DNA from: Liolophura sinensis
Lineage: Eukaryota; Mollusca; Polyplacophora; Chitonida; Chitonidae
Length of the DNA stretch: 64,000 bases
Assembly: GCF_032854445.1 (NCBI RefSeq)
Contig: NC_088303.1
Span: 24,531,265 to 24,595,264, forward strand
Reading direction: 5' to 3'
Position numbers and translations under genes: made by a program. Below the pieces are notes generated by a model that was not told the DNA's origin, did not search any database, and saw only the letters and a program-made list of their open reading frames with translations. Shown in pieces: positions 22,860-31,116 of the stretch; positions within the stretch are counted from its first letter, which is position 1; each line of letters begins with the position of its first letter.

Positions 22860-23665
22860 CGTATCTGATATAGTAAAAATACTAGCATACACTTCATTTA
22901 ATTTGGCCACAAGATCATGATTATTGAGAACTGAAATATTGCGCTTCCAAAAAAGGGGCCGCCAGAAATTACATCCGCAAAGTTTACTTCAATAACAGGA
23001 CTTGAATGATCAGAAAAGGAGACATGTTTTACGTCTTGATAAGTTACATAACCATGAATACAATTAGGGACATAAAACCTGTCATTCTGCTTGCAGAATG
23101 GCACCTTGACAAAGTGTAACACTGCTTATTGGGATGAAATTTTCTAAAAATATCACACACACACCAAAATCGCTCTTTAAGGTACTGATCTCAACACCTA
23201 TATTTCTAACATTGTTACCAGAACCGATCCTGTCTAATGCAAAGTTTTCAACACAGTTTAAATCACCCCCAAGAATAACAATTTCACTCCCACGTATTAA
23301 ACAATCCAGATGAGTTATAAATTCTTTCCTGTCTTTTGGATTATTAGGAGCATGACATAATAAATTAACAGCGGTTATGTTGATTTCTGCTCAAACACTT
23401 AGATAACGACCACTCTGGCACCTAACCACATTCCGTATGACAAAATCAACGGAATATCTTACTATAATCCCCACCTCACAACTTCTACTTGACCAACAAT
23501 CACCTGGGATATTTAAACTTCTCGTGTTATTATAATTTTCAAAGGGAGTTTCTTGTAAGAACAAAATATCAATTCTAAGATCAAACACAAATTTCTCAGC
23601 TAAATCTGCATATCATTATCCCTTAATCCATCCACATTTAGTTTTGCAAAGCGAATTGCCGACAT
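22860..23665 (-). pseudogene. Tx1-clade LINE ORF2 start: AP-type endonuclease
   Basis: The ATG at 23,665-23,663 opens MSAIRFAKLNVDGLRDND. After frame changes: DILFLQETPFENYNNTRSLN with CWSSRSCEVGIIVRYSVDF, then LGGDLNCV and finally VKHVSFSDHSSPVIEVNF, which carries the SDH motif near the C-terminus of these nucleases. Several frameshifts and stops disrupt it. The gap between the ORF1 stop and this ATG is about 66 bases. Confidence 0.75.
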
Positions 23666-23731
23666 GAGGGAAAGTAGGAGAAGCAAATCAAACATACCCA
23701 TTATGATGTTACTAGGTGGCGAAAGTCATAC

Positions 23732-24690
23732 TCAGTCCATGACAAACGTCCCCTTCCCCGGGAGGCGACTGATTTTCTTCTTCCGATACTGTAGGAGGAG
23801 AGTTCCACAATCTTCAGACGGTGAGGGAGATATTTCCATACGATTGCTTGAAACCACAAAATTTACGGCAGGGTCAGACACGCCATCCTGCTCGCCCTCA
23901 TTTTTACTTCCTATCATCAGTTTGGCCTTCTTTTGCTTCACTGGTTCGGGTAAGCGCACATTATGGACATCGGGCTGTACTATCCCGCCGTCTACCTGGG
24001 TAGAAATTTCAGGATCCGGTGACGAAAATGCCGGATCAACCACTTGCTCCCTGAATCGACCGCCACAGACACAGGTTCGGCATCTTCGCCTGAGACGGCA
24101 GCACATAATCTCGTCCCATCACCAGAATCCGCCATGTTTACGTTAACGTCAACGTCGTCATCAGCGTCAACCACAACATCATCGCCCTCGTTCTCAACGT
24201 TATTTATCTGGTACCCGCCTTCAGAACACACGTCAACGTCAGAATCGACGTCAACGTCAGAGTCAACATCAGAGGCATTTTCACCATGGCTTTCCTCTGT
24301 TTTCATAACAACGTTCACTTGTGTTCTAGCAGCCCGAGCATTGCCAGAAGTTACGCCTTTCACCCGCGCCGCGTAAGACCACATACGTATGCTGCTCCGA
24401 TCCGCACATGCCTCGTAGTCTTTCTCACTGTGTGGGTTTTCTTGCGTAGAAAAAACATTGCAGTTGTAACACCAAACCGACATACATTCCGCCGCCTTAT
24501 GGCTATTTTGTCCACATTTCCGACACTCATATCTCTGTCCAGGAACATGACAACGTGAACATGACAAGGTTGATGAAATTTGAACATATCGCTCATTGTG
24601 ACACCGGAAGCTGTACACCCGAATGCTGTTCTCACAGTGCATTGCACGGTGCACCGTCAGGTTCAAATACACAGAGATTGCAGGCACAAT
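23732..24690 (-). pseudogene. Tx1-clade LINE ORF1 (zinc knuckle, acidic Asp-Val repeats)
   Basis: Contains CHNERYVQISSTLSCSRCHV, then YECRKCGQNSHKAAEC (a CCHC-type knuckle) and CYNCNVFSTQE. After this comes a low-complexity acidic stretch of alternating Asp-Val pairs (about 24,290-24,120) and a Pro/Ser-rich C-terminus ending KKKISRLPGKGTFVMD at 23,732. A frameshift near 24,050-24,110 splits the last segment. It presumably bound the element's RNA. The exact start is unclear because the 5' end is degraded. Confidence 0.7.
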
Positions 24691-24990
24691 ATCCTATTTC
24701 TTTTTCTTGTGAATATCCATATCCCAAGAAAAACATTTTCTTGAAATGTTTTTTTCTGAAAAGTAACAAGGCCCGATTTTATATTTACTATCCCACGTAG
24801 TACAGCAAAAAAGTCCCTCTGCACTACCGTAGAAAATACAAAGCTGTTCTTGGTAGATAGTGCCACAGACAGAGTTCTCAACGACCTGGTCGCAGGCGAA
24901 AACGTAACAGGTCTCGACATACTGTTAGCTGCTGCAGGGCAGTAGCCCACTTCCTAAATGTCCTCACAATAAAATATCACTCCTTAGAGT

Positions 24991-25505
24991 CTGGATTCGA
25001 AAAAAATATCAACAAAACTATAAAAAGCGGAATGATTCAAATAGTTTCTGAAACATTCCTGTTTTATACAAAATAAAAGCCCGGCTGAGGATAGAACTCA
25101 CGACCTTTAGATAGAGCGTTCATTTGTGATTATAAGACTGACGCGCTGCGTACTGACGCTACCGAGGCCGCTGATTACAGTGTTTTTGATAAGCTTTATG
25201 TTAGTATCGACGAAACAATTGAGGTAAAAGGTGAAAGGATTAGAATTTTTTATAAAACATTTAATTCGTTTCATGTGATGAGCCAAAAAGAGTTATATAC
25301 ATCAACAATAATTGGACAAAAGTAATTGTAAGACATATTGCAAATGTTTCCAAGTACATGGAGATGTTCTCGGTGAGGATGGAACTCACAACACTCAGAC
25401 AGCCCTTGCAAGTGTTATTATGAGAAAGATGCGTTGCCTACTGGTTTACCGTCGAAATTTTTGACCAAAACAGTACGTAAAAGCAGAAAGATTAAAAATA
25501 GTTTC
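24991..25505 (-). repeat. tRNA-Met-containing repeat between the two LINE halves
   Basis: Same order as one tRNA portion of the array, read on the minus strand: decayed tRNA-like copy at about 25,330-25,440, spacer, then tRNA-Met relic (25,079-25,168) and its 3' flank. Its inverted partner is 62,236-62,760. Confidence 0.75.
25079..25168 (-). pseudogene. tRNA-Met pseudogene with intron-like insertion
   Basis: The acceptor strands and B box are still recognisable, but there is an extra base in the D arm (gcgtcagtacgcagcgc), the anticodon loop reads CTTATAA instead of CTCATAA, and the T loop is ttctatc instead of ttcgatc. It is the same allele as the copy at 62,583-62,674. Confidence 0.65.
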
Positions 25506-27690
25506 TCAGATTTCAAAACGGAATGTAGGGATGTGATCCGCCAGCATTGTGTGAAACAGGCGTATGGAAAGAAGTCACAACTTCTACTGTTAGAAGCTGA
25601 ATTAAATAATCTTAAGCAAGACCCAATTGTGAAATCTGATCAAACAGATCTTGTAAAGAAGGCAATCAATGGTCTACAGAAATTAATCCACTGTGGGGCC
25701 GTTATTTGGGCCAAGGCAGTACACTTTGACCAGGGTGAGAAACCAACACGTTACTTCATTCAACGCGTGGCCAGAAGGGGAAGAAAGAAAATGATCAAAA
25801 GTATTTTATGCCACAAGAATGGTATCGTTTCTCATAATGGTCAAACTGATGTTGCGCCCTGTATTCGTTCCTTCTACAGCGAATTGTATTCCAAACATGA
25901 TGTTGATGTTGAAAGGCAGTTCGATTTTTTGTCATCTTTACCTAAGTCACGCGATAGTAGTAGACTATTGTGTGAGGGTAGGCTGACAGAAGAAGAATTA
26001 TTCCATGTTGTAAAAGATATGAATAATTAGCGGTCTCCTGGTTCTGACGGTTTTCCTGCAGAATTTTACGTGGATTTTTGCCAATTTTTGGAAAACTATT
26101 TACACATGTCGCAAATCTTTGTTTTGAACAAGAAACGCTGACCTCTTCGCAGCGATACGGTCTGATAACATTATTATGTAAGGATCCAGACAACGCAGAG
26201 AGCATTGAGAACTGGAGGCCTATTAGTTCGTTAAATGTCGATTATAAAATTATCTCAAAGGCCTTATGTAATCACCTCAGGTGTGTAATCGATTCTGTGG
26301 TTTCTAAAAATCAGACATGTGATGTCCCTGGTAGGACAATTTTTGATACTTTACACTTGCTACGTAATGTTTACGATTATGCTGAGCAGAAAGATTTAGG
26401 TGTATGTTTTATCAACCTGGACCAAGAAAAGGCCCTTGATCGTGTTAACTGGTCATTTTTGTTCAAATTTCTGGAACATTTCAATTTTGGGCCAGACTTT
26501 TGTAATTGGGTGGAGTTACTGTATACTGACATATCAAGCTCAGTCATTGTGAACGGCCATATTACCAAAAAGTTTACATTATCTAGAGGTGTTCAGCAAG
26601 GATGTGCCTTGTCGCCATTATTGTGCACATTGTATTTCGAACTCTTTTTTTCTGCTGTTAAAACGAATGATACCATTTAAATAAAATGAAGAAAAATGTA
26701 ACTTCTTGGAACGGCAGATACTTAACTTTAAGGGGGAAACCTGCACTAATAAACACGGTTGCTCTGTCTTTGTTATGGCTTGTTGCACAGTGTACCCTAT
26801 TACCTACAAAATGTTTTACGCAAGGCACCCAACTGATTTTTGGATTCCTTTGGGACAATAAGCCTGAAAGTATAAAAAGATCTGTGTTGCACAACTTGTT
26901 TGAAAACGGCGGGTTAAAGATTTAAAACACTGAGTGCAAAGCTTATCCGCCATATTTTAAGACTTATACATGGAACGGAGGCCGACTGGAGATACTTTGC
27001 TATCTACTAGCTTGGAATTTCATCGAGACAATTGTGTCCCCAATTTTGTAGGCTGAACATCGCAACGTGGCAACTGAGGATTTATGTGCATTTTGTGGGT
27101 TGTTTAAATCCCAGAAACGTCTTTTTCTAGACTGCTGGGTAACTAAAAGTGTTTTCAATCATTTCAACCAAGTATGCTTAGTTTTTACCAGCGTTGGACG
27201 AAATTTTAGTGTTTAAGATGTTGGGAGACAATTTTAATCAAGTGGAAAAGGATGTAATATTATATGTCATTAACGTATTACAATTCAGCATATGGTGTAC
27301 ACTAAATTAGGTATTATTTCAAAATGTACAAAGAAATGTCCAAAGTATTGTGGCTGCTGCAAAAGGTGTAATAAAGACAAGAGTTAATGTAGAATTTTAC
27401 AGAATGGGAAGAACAGAATTTGTAAGAACGTGATGTAAACGAAATGTATTCTGTAAGATAGCCTTAAATAAGCTTGTATATTTGTTAAAATAGCATTCTT
27501 CACCTTAATAACGATATCACTGTATTATGGCAAGTGAGAGTGAAATGAAACTAAGATATTGTTCTATGTGTCCCACAGCAGTCTTAGTAAGTCTGTGATA
27601 AATGATTTTAACATGGAGAGCTGTGGGAATAGAAGGAGGAAAAAGTCAATTCATGTACCCTTGTTCTTTCAGAGAATTTGGTCATAAATT
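25506..27690 (+). pseudogene. 3' half of a Tx1-clade LINE: reverse transcriptase and C-terminal domain
   Basis: The sequence enters ORF2 just before the RT (FKTECRDVIRQHCVKQAYGK) and continues through GEKPTRYFIQRV, SPGSDGFPAEFY, NWRPISSLNVDYKIISKAL, VPGRTIFDTLHLLRNV, the palm block INLDQEKALDRVNW and RGVQQGCALSPLL. It then jumps from KTNDTI straight to KKNVTSWNGRYLTLRGKPAL, so the stretch with the YADD catalytic motif is deleted. The C-terminal zinc-like region (EDLCAFCG ... LDCWVTK) and a 3' UTR follow. A stop lies just before SPGSDG. Relative to the copy at 60,271-62,235, about 330 bases are also missing near 27,060. Confidence 0.85.
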
Positions 27691-28202
27691 CGACATCCCC
27701 CACCAAAAAAAATCAACCTTCCACAGGCTGTCTGAGTGTTGTGGGTTCCATCCTCACCTATGGCAAATATTTTGTATGAAATGGGAATGTTTGAGAAACT
27801 ATTTTAAATCTTTCTGCTTTTACGTACTGTTTTGGTCAAAAATTTGGACAGTTAAATTTTTCAGCGCATCTTTCTCATAATTACATTTTCACGGGCAGTC
27901 TGAGTGTTGTGAGTTCAATCCGCACCGAGAACATCTCCATGTACTTGCAAACATTTGCAATATATCTTACATTTGCTTTTGTCCAATTATTTTTGATGCA
28001 TTTAAACTCTTTTCGGCTCATCACATCGAAACGAATTAAATGTTTGATAAATAATTCGAAATGTTTTACCTTTTACCTCAATTGCTTTGTCGACACTAAT
28101 GTAAAGTTTATAAAAAAACTCTATCATCATCGGCCTCGGTAGCGCAGTAGACAGCGCGTCAGTCTCATAATCACAAATAAACGAGCTATCTTCAGTGAGC
28201 TT
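27691..28202 (+). repeat. Partial tRNA-Met repeat unit leading into the array
   Basis: Starts within a tRNA-like copy (ggctgtctgagtgttgtggg) and runs through spacer, a decayed tRNA-like copy and a truncated tRNA-Met before joining the first complete unit. It is more diverged than the array interior, as expected at the edge of a tandem array. Confidence 0.75.
28133..28195 (+). pseudogene. Truncated tRNA-Met at the array edge
   Basis: The acceptor 5' strand, D arm (one change: tagacagcgc) and anticodon arm with intron are present. The intron reads atcacaaataaacgagct, losing the AUG that pairs with the anticodon, and the T arm is missing. Confidence 0.7.
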
Positions 28203-28218
28203 TGGTCAAAAATTTTCT

Positions 28219-28290
28219 CAGCGCATCTTTCTCATAATCACGCTTGCACGGGCAGTCTGAGTGTTGTGAGTTCCATCCTCACCGAGAACA
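28219..28290 (+). pseudogene. Decayed tRNA-Met-like copy A (one per unit)
   Basis: Retains cagcgcatc, TCTCATAA of the anticodon loop, an intron-like stretch (tcacgcttgcacgggcag) and a T arm with gtgagttccatcctcac, but lacks a matching acceptor stem and 5' D strand. The T loop has TTCCATC in place of TTCGATC. Equivalent copies open every unit of the array. Confidence 0.65.
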
Positions 28291-28466
28291 TCTCCATGTA
28301 CTTGCAAATATTTGCAATATATCTTACATTTGCTTTTGTGAAAATTATTTTTGATGCATTTAAACTCTTTTCGGCTCATCACATCAAAACGAATTAAATG
28401 TTTGATAAATAATTCGAAATGTTTTACCTTTTACCTCAATTGCTTTGTCGACACTAATGTAAAGTT

Positions 28467-28475
28467 TATAAAAAA
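28467..28475 (+). promoter_or_regulatory. TATA-like element upstream of tRNA-Met (unit 1, repeated in all units)
   Basis: TATAAAAAA lies 15-23 bases before the mature 5' end. Upstream TATA-like elements assist Pol III at some tRNA genes; here it may simply be AT-rich spacer. Confidence 0.25.
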
Positions 28476-28489
28476 CTCTATCTTCAGCG

Positions 28490-28580
28490 GCCTCGGTAGC
28501 GCAGTAGGCAGCGCGTCAGTCTCATAATCACAAATGAACGGGCTATCTGAAGGTCGTGAGTTCGATCCTCACCCGGGGCA
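28490..28580 (+). tRNA. tRNA-Met(CAU), elongator type, with 18-nt intron (unit 1)
   Basis: The cloverleaf is complete: acceptor GCCTCGG / CCGGGGC (one T-G pair), D stem GCGC / GCGC, anticodon stem TCAGT / TCTGA with the U-U pair at 31-39 that eukaryotic elongator Met tRNAs commonly have, loop CTCATAA, variable AGGTC, T stem GTGAG / CTCAC with loop TTCGATC. An 18-base insertion (atcacaaatgaacgggct) sits exactly after position 37, the canonical nuclear tRNA intron site, and its AUGA can pair with UCAU of the anticodon loop. A box TAGCGCAGTAGG and B box GAGTTCGATCC are consensus. It encodes the elongator, not the initiator (no AGC start or GGG/CCC anticodon-stem pairs). Confidence 0.88.
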
Positions 28581-28584
28581 TATA

Positions 28585-28588
28585 TTTT
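28585..28588 (+). terminator. Pol III terminator (TTTT) after tRNA-Met
   Basis: A run of four T on the coding strand begins four bases after the last tRNA base. The same run follows the tRNA gene in every unit (units 4 and 5 read tgtattttg instead of tatattttg). Confidence 0.6.
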
Positions 28589-28660
28589 GTATGAAATAGG
28601 AATGTTTCAGAAACTATTTTAAATCTTTCGGCTTTGACGTACTGCGTTGGTCAAAAATTT

Positions 28661-28750
28661 GGACGGTAAACCAATAGGCAGCGCATCTTTCTCATAATAA
28701 CGCTTGCAAGGGCTGTCTGAGTGTTGTGAGTTCCATCCGCACCGAGAACA
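28661..28750 (+). pseudogene. Decayed tRNA-Met-like copy B (one per unit)
   Basis: About 90 bases after the intact gene. Contains aaccaataggcagcgc (D-arm remnant), TCTCATAATAACG and a T arm (gtgagttccatccgcac). The acceptor strands no longer pair. Preceded by ggtcaaaaatttggacggta, the site where Tx1-type LINE ends join this repeat elsewhere in the window. Confidence 0.65.
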
Positions 28751-29898
28751 TCTCCATGTACTTGGAAACATTTGCAATATGTCTTACAATTACTTTTGTC
28801 CAATTATTGTTGATGTATATAAACTCTTTTCGGCTCATCACATCGAAACGAATTAAATGTTTGATAAAGAATTCCAAATCTTTTATCTTTTATTTTTTTA
28901 TATTTTACGTGATAGCACCACTGAATGAATAATTAAAGAGATGACACAATAGGTGGTTACGGATCTGGAGCATTTATCGACCCATGTTGGGAAATGGAAA
29001 GGTTGTAAGGAGGCGATCACAGCCCGGCCGAGAATTAAGTGACAGAGTGAACTGAAGTAAGAAACATGTAACCAAGAGGAAGAAAAGAACAGCACACTTT
29101 GTATTTCCAATTAATTGTTTTCCTTCCTGGAGTCGGTTAAGCGTACAAAATATGGGTTCCATTCAACGAACTCGCCTAATATTGTGGAGTCCGTCTTTTG
29201 GTTGTATTGTTGCAGCAATTTGGGACAGACTGTAAACCAGTGGGGAGATTAAACCTGTTCGTATTGTAGCAGAAACTGAGACCTATGGATAACAGAGTCG
29301 TGTGTCATCTTGTTGGCCGAATAGTTATGACCCTCAGAAAGCCGGCCCGACCCTATAGCGTCCTGCAGAGTACCTGTCTATCTAGGCATGGGTACCCCAG
29401 GGCGGGGAGACCAGGCAATAAATCATTTCAATGGTACATGGTGAGAAACGTCTTTGAACTACAAGAAGTGAACTGGGATAAGGTACTAACAGCCTAAACC
29501 GAAGTATTTCGTCCCTGGCGGGGAGTCGACTTAAAAATCTATCATGGATGGCGGCTGCTTAATATAAACAAGAACACCCAAGAATTGATAAACAGGCTTA
29601 CGGAGTGAAATCTCTGTCATTATCTGTAGAGAAGAAATCTGCTTAGTACAATGGCGGCTTGCCACATAAGTCTGGCAAAAAGTGGTGAATAATACAATAA
29701 GAAAGTACGAAATAAAGAGCAAAACCAGAACAACAACAACAGTTTGTTAGCTGGTAACCAATTACATGTAACTGGCGAAATCCGACCTCTTGTCAGTTCA
29801 ACTCAGTTAGAATTTTATTCTAACTATTCACAATAATAATACAAACTTTTAAATGATACCATGGCGAATAAAGGTTTAAAACGTAGTATACGACTTAA

Positions 29899-30230
29899 CT
29901 TGAGTGCGCCAGTACTTATTCGGCGTAGTTCAGAACGTAACCCGAGTACGCAAGTACTTAATCCGAGTAGTTCAGAACTTGACCTGATTACGCTAGTACT
30001 TAATCTGAGTAGTTCATTATTTAATCCGAGTACGCCTGTACCTAATCTGAGTAGTTCAATATTTAATCTGATTGCGCCAGTACTTTTTTCGAGTGGTTCA
30101 TCATTTAATCCCAGTAGGCCAGTACTTAATCTGAGTAGTTCATTACTTAATCCGAGTGCGCTAATATTTAATCCCAGGAGTTGAGAACTTAACCCGAGTT
30201 CTCCAGTGCTTAATCCGCTCAAATTTTGCG
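29899..30230 (+). repeat. 21-bp minisatellite inside each array unit
   Basis: About 15 blocks of 21 bases alternating between the forms ccgagtacgccagtacttaat and ctgagtagttcattatttaa (an underlying 42-bp dimer). Equivalent stretches follow about every 2,537 bases; the unit 9 copy (about 50,174-50,490) is rearranged. As 21 is a multiple of three, plus-strand frames (107 codons from 29,861, 7-residue repeats of the type NPSSSEL) and minus-strand frames (about 120-132 codons, leucine every few residues) both stay open. Coding is possible but not required to explain this. Confidence 0.88.
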
Positions 30231-30442
30231 ACCACTATACAAATGCCACGAGTTGCGAATACTTAACTCCAGCATTTTTCAACTCACAGATTAAGTGCAA
30301 CCATTTTCACTGCATTCTTTGTAACACTGTCAATTGCTTACTCACTGAAGCTGTAACGAATAGGAAATGTTACACGCCACGAAATCAGCGTAATACGACC
30401 CATGAAAACATGTCAATATTTACGACTATTTTTGCTCATTAG
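30206..30442 (+). other. Recurrent 78-codon Cys/His-rich open frame of unknown status
   Basis: Begins MLNPLKFCDHY and contains QIKCNHFHCILCNTVNC; the spacing of Cys and His is vaguely zinc-finger-like but matches no family I know. It recurs at 32,743; 35,280; 37,817; 40,355; 42,891 and 45,427. In unit 8 (47,963) it ends early at a stop and in unit 9 it is broken. I see no promoter or splice signals, and array homogeneity alone could keep it open. Confidence 0.2.
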
Positions 30443-31025
30443 AGTTCAGCTGGAGAGAAGATAGACCGTGGTACAAGCTTGGCCAAAGATTAAATATGAC
30501 AACGATGTATTAGTGTATTTCATTTGCTTGACCAGCTGCGATGGAATAAGACAGAACCCATCGTCAATCATAATCGGGATAATAAATTCGTAATTGGTCT
30601 GAAACACGTTGAACCGCTTTTGGGCGAGGACACACTTAATACATCAGGGATAGATTTTTCACTCACTTGTCTCCTATATTGAATGAAATAGGAATGTTTG
30701 AAAAACTATTTTAAATCTTTCTGCTTTTACGTACTGTTTTGGTCAAAAATTTTCTCAGCGCATCTTTCTCATAATCACGCTTGCACGGGCAGTCTGAGTG
30801 TTGTGAGTTCCATCCTCACCGAGAACATCTCCATGTACTTGCAAACATTTGCAATATATCTTACATTTGCTTTTGTCCAATTATTTTTGATGCATTTAAA
30901 CTCTTTTCGGCTCATCACATCAAAACGAATTAAATGTTTGATAAATAATTCGAAATGTTTTACCTTTTACCTCAATTGCTTTGTCGACACTAATGTAAAG
31001 TTTATAAAAAACTCTATCTTCAGCG

Positions 31026-31116
31026 GCCTCGGTAGCGCAGTAGGCAGCGCGTCAGTCTCATAATCACAAATGAACGGGCTATCTGAAGGTCGTGAGTTCG
31101 ATCCTCACCCGGGGCA
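31026..31116 (+). tRNA. tRNA-Met(CAU) with intron (unit 2)
   Basis: Identical in all 91 bases to the unit 1 copy; same 3' TTTT. Confidence 0.87.

Larger units (their letters stand above)
22750..24990 (-). mobile_element. 5' half of a Tx1-clade LINE (ORF1 + endonuclease), minus strand
   Basis: Reading leftwards from 24,990: a 5' UTR, ORF1, then the start of ORF2 with its AP-endonuclease, ending before any polymerase. The polymerase half of a Tx1 LINE lies on the opposite strand from 25,506. Loss of a LINE's 3' half is not produced by ordinary 5' truncation, so a rearrangement or inversion is needed. The inverted partner of this piece is 62,780-64,000. Confidence 0.8.
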
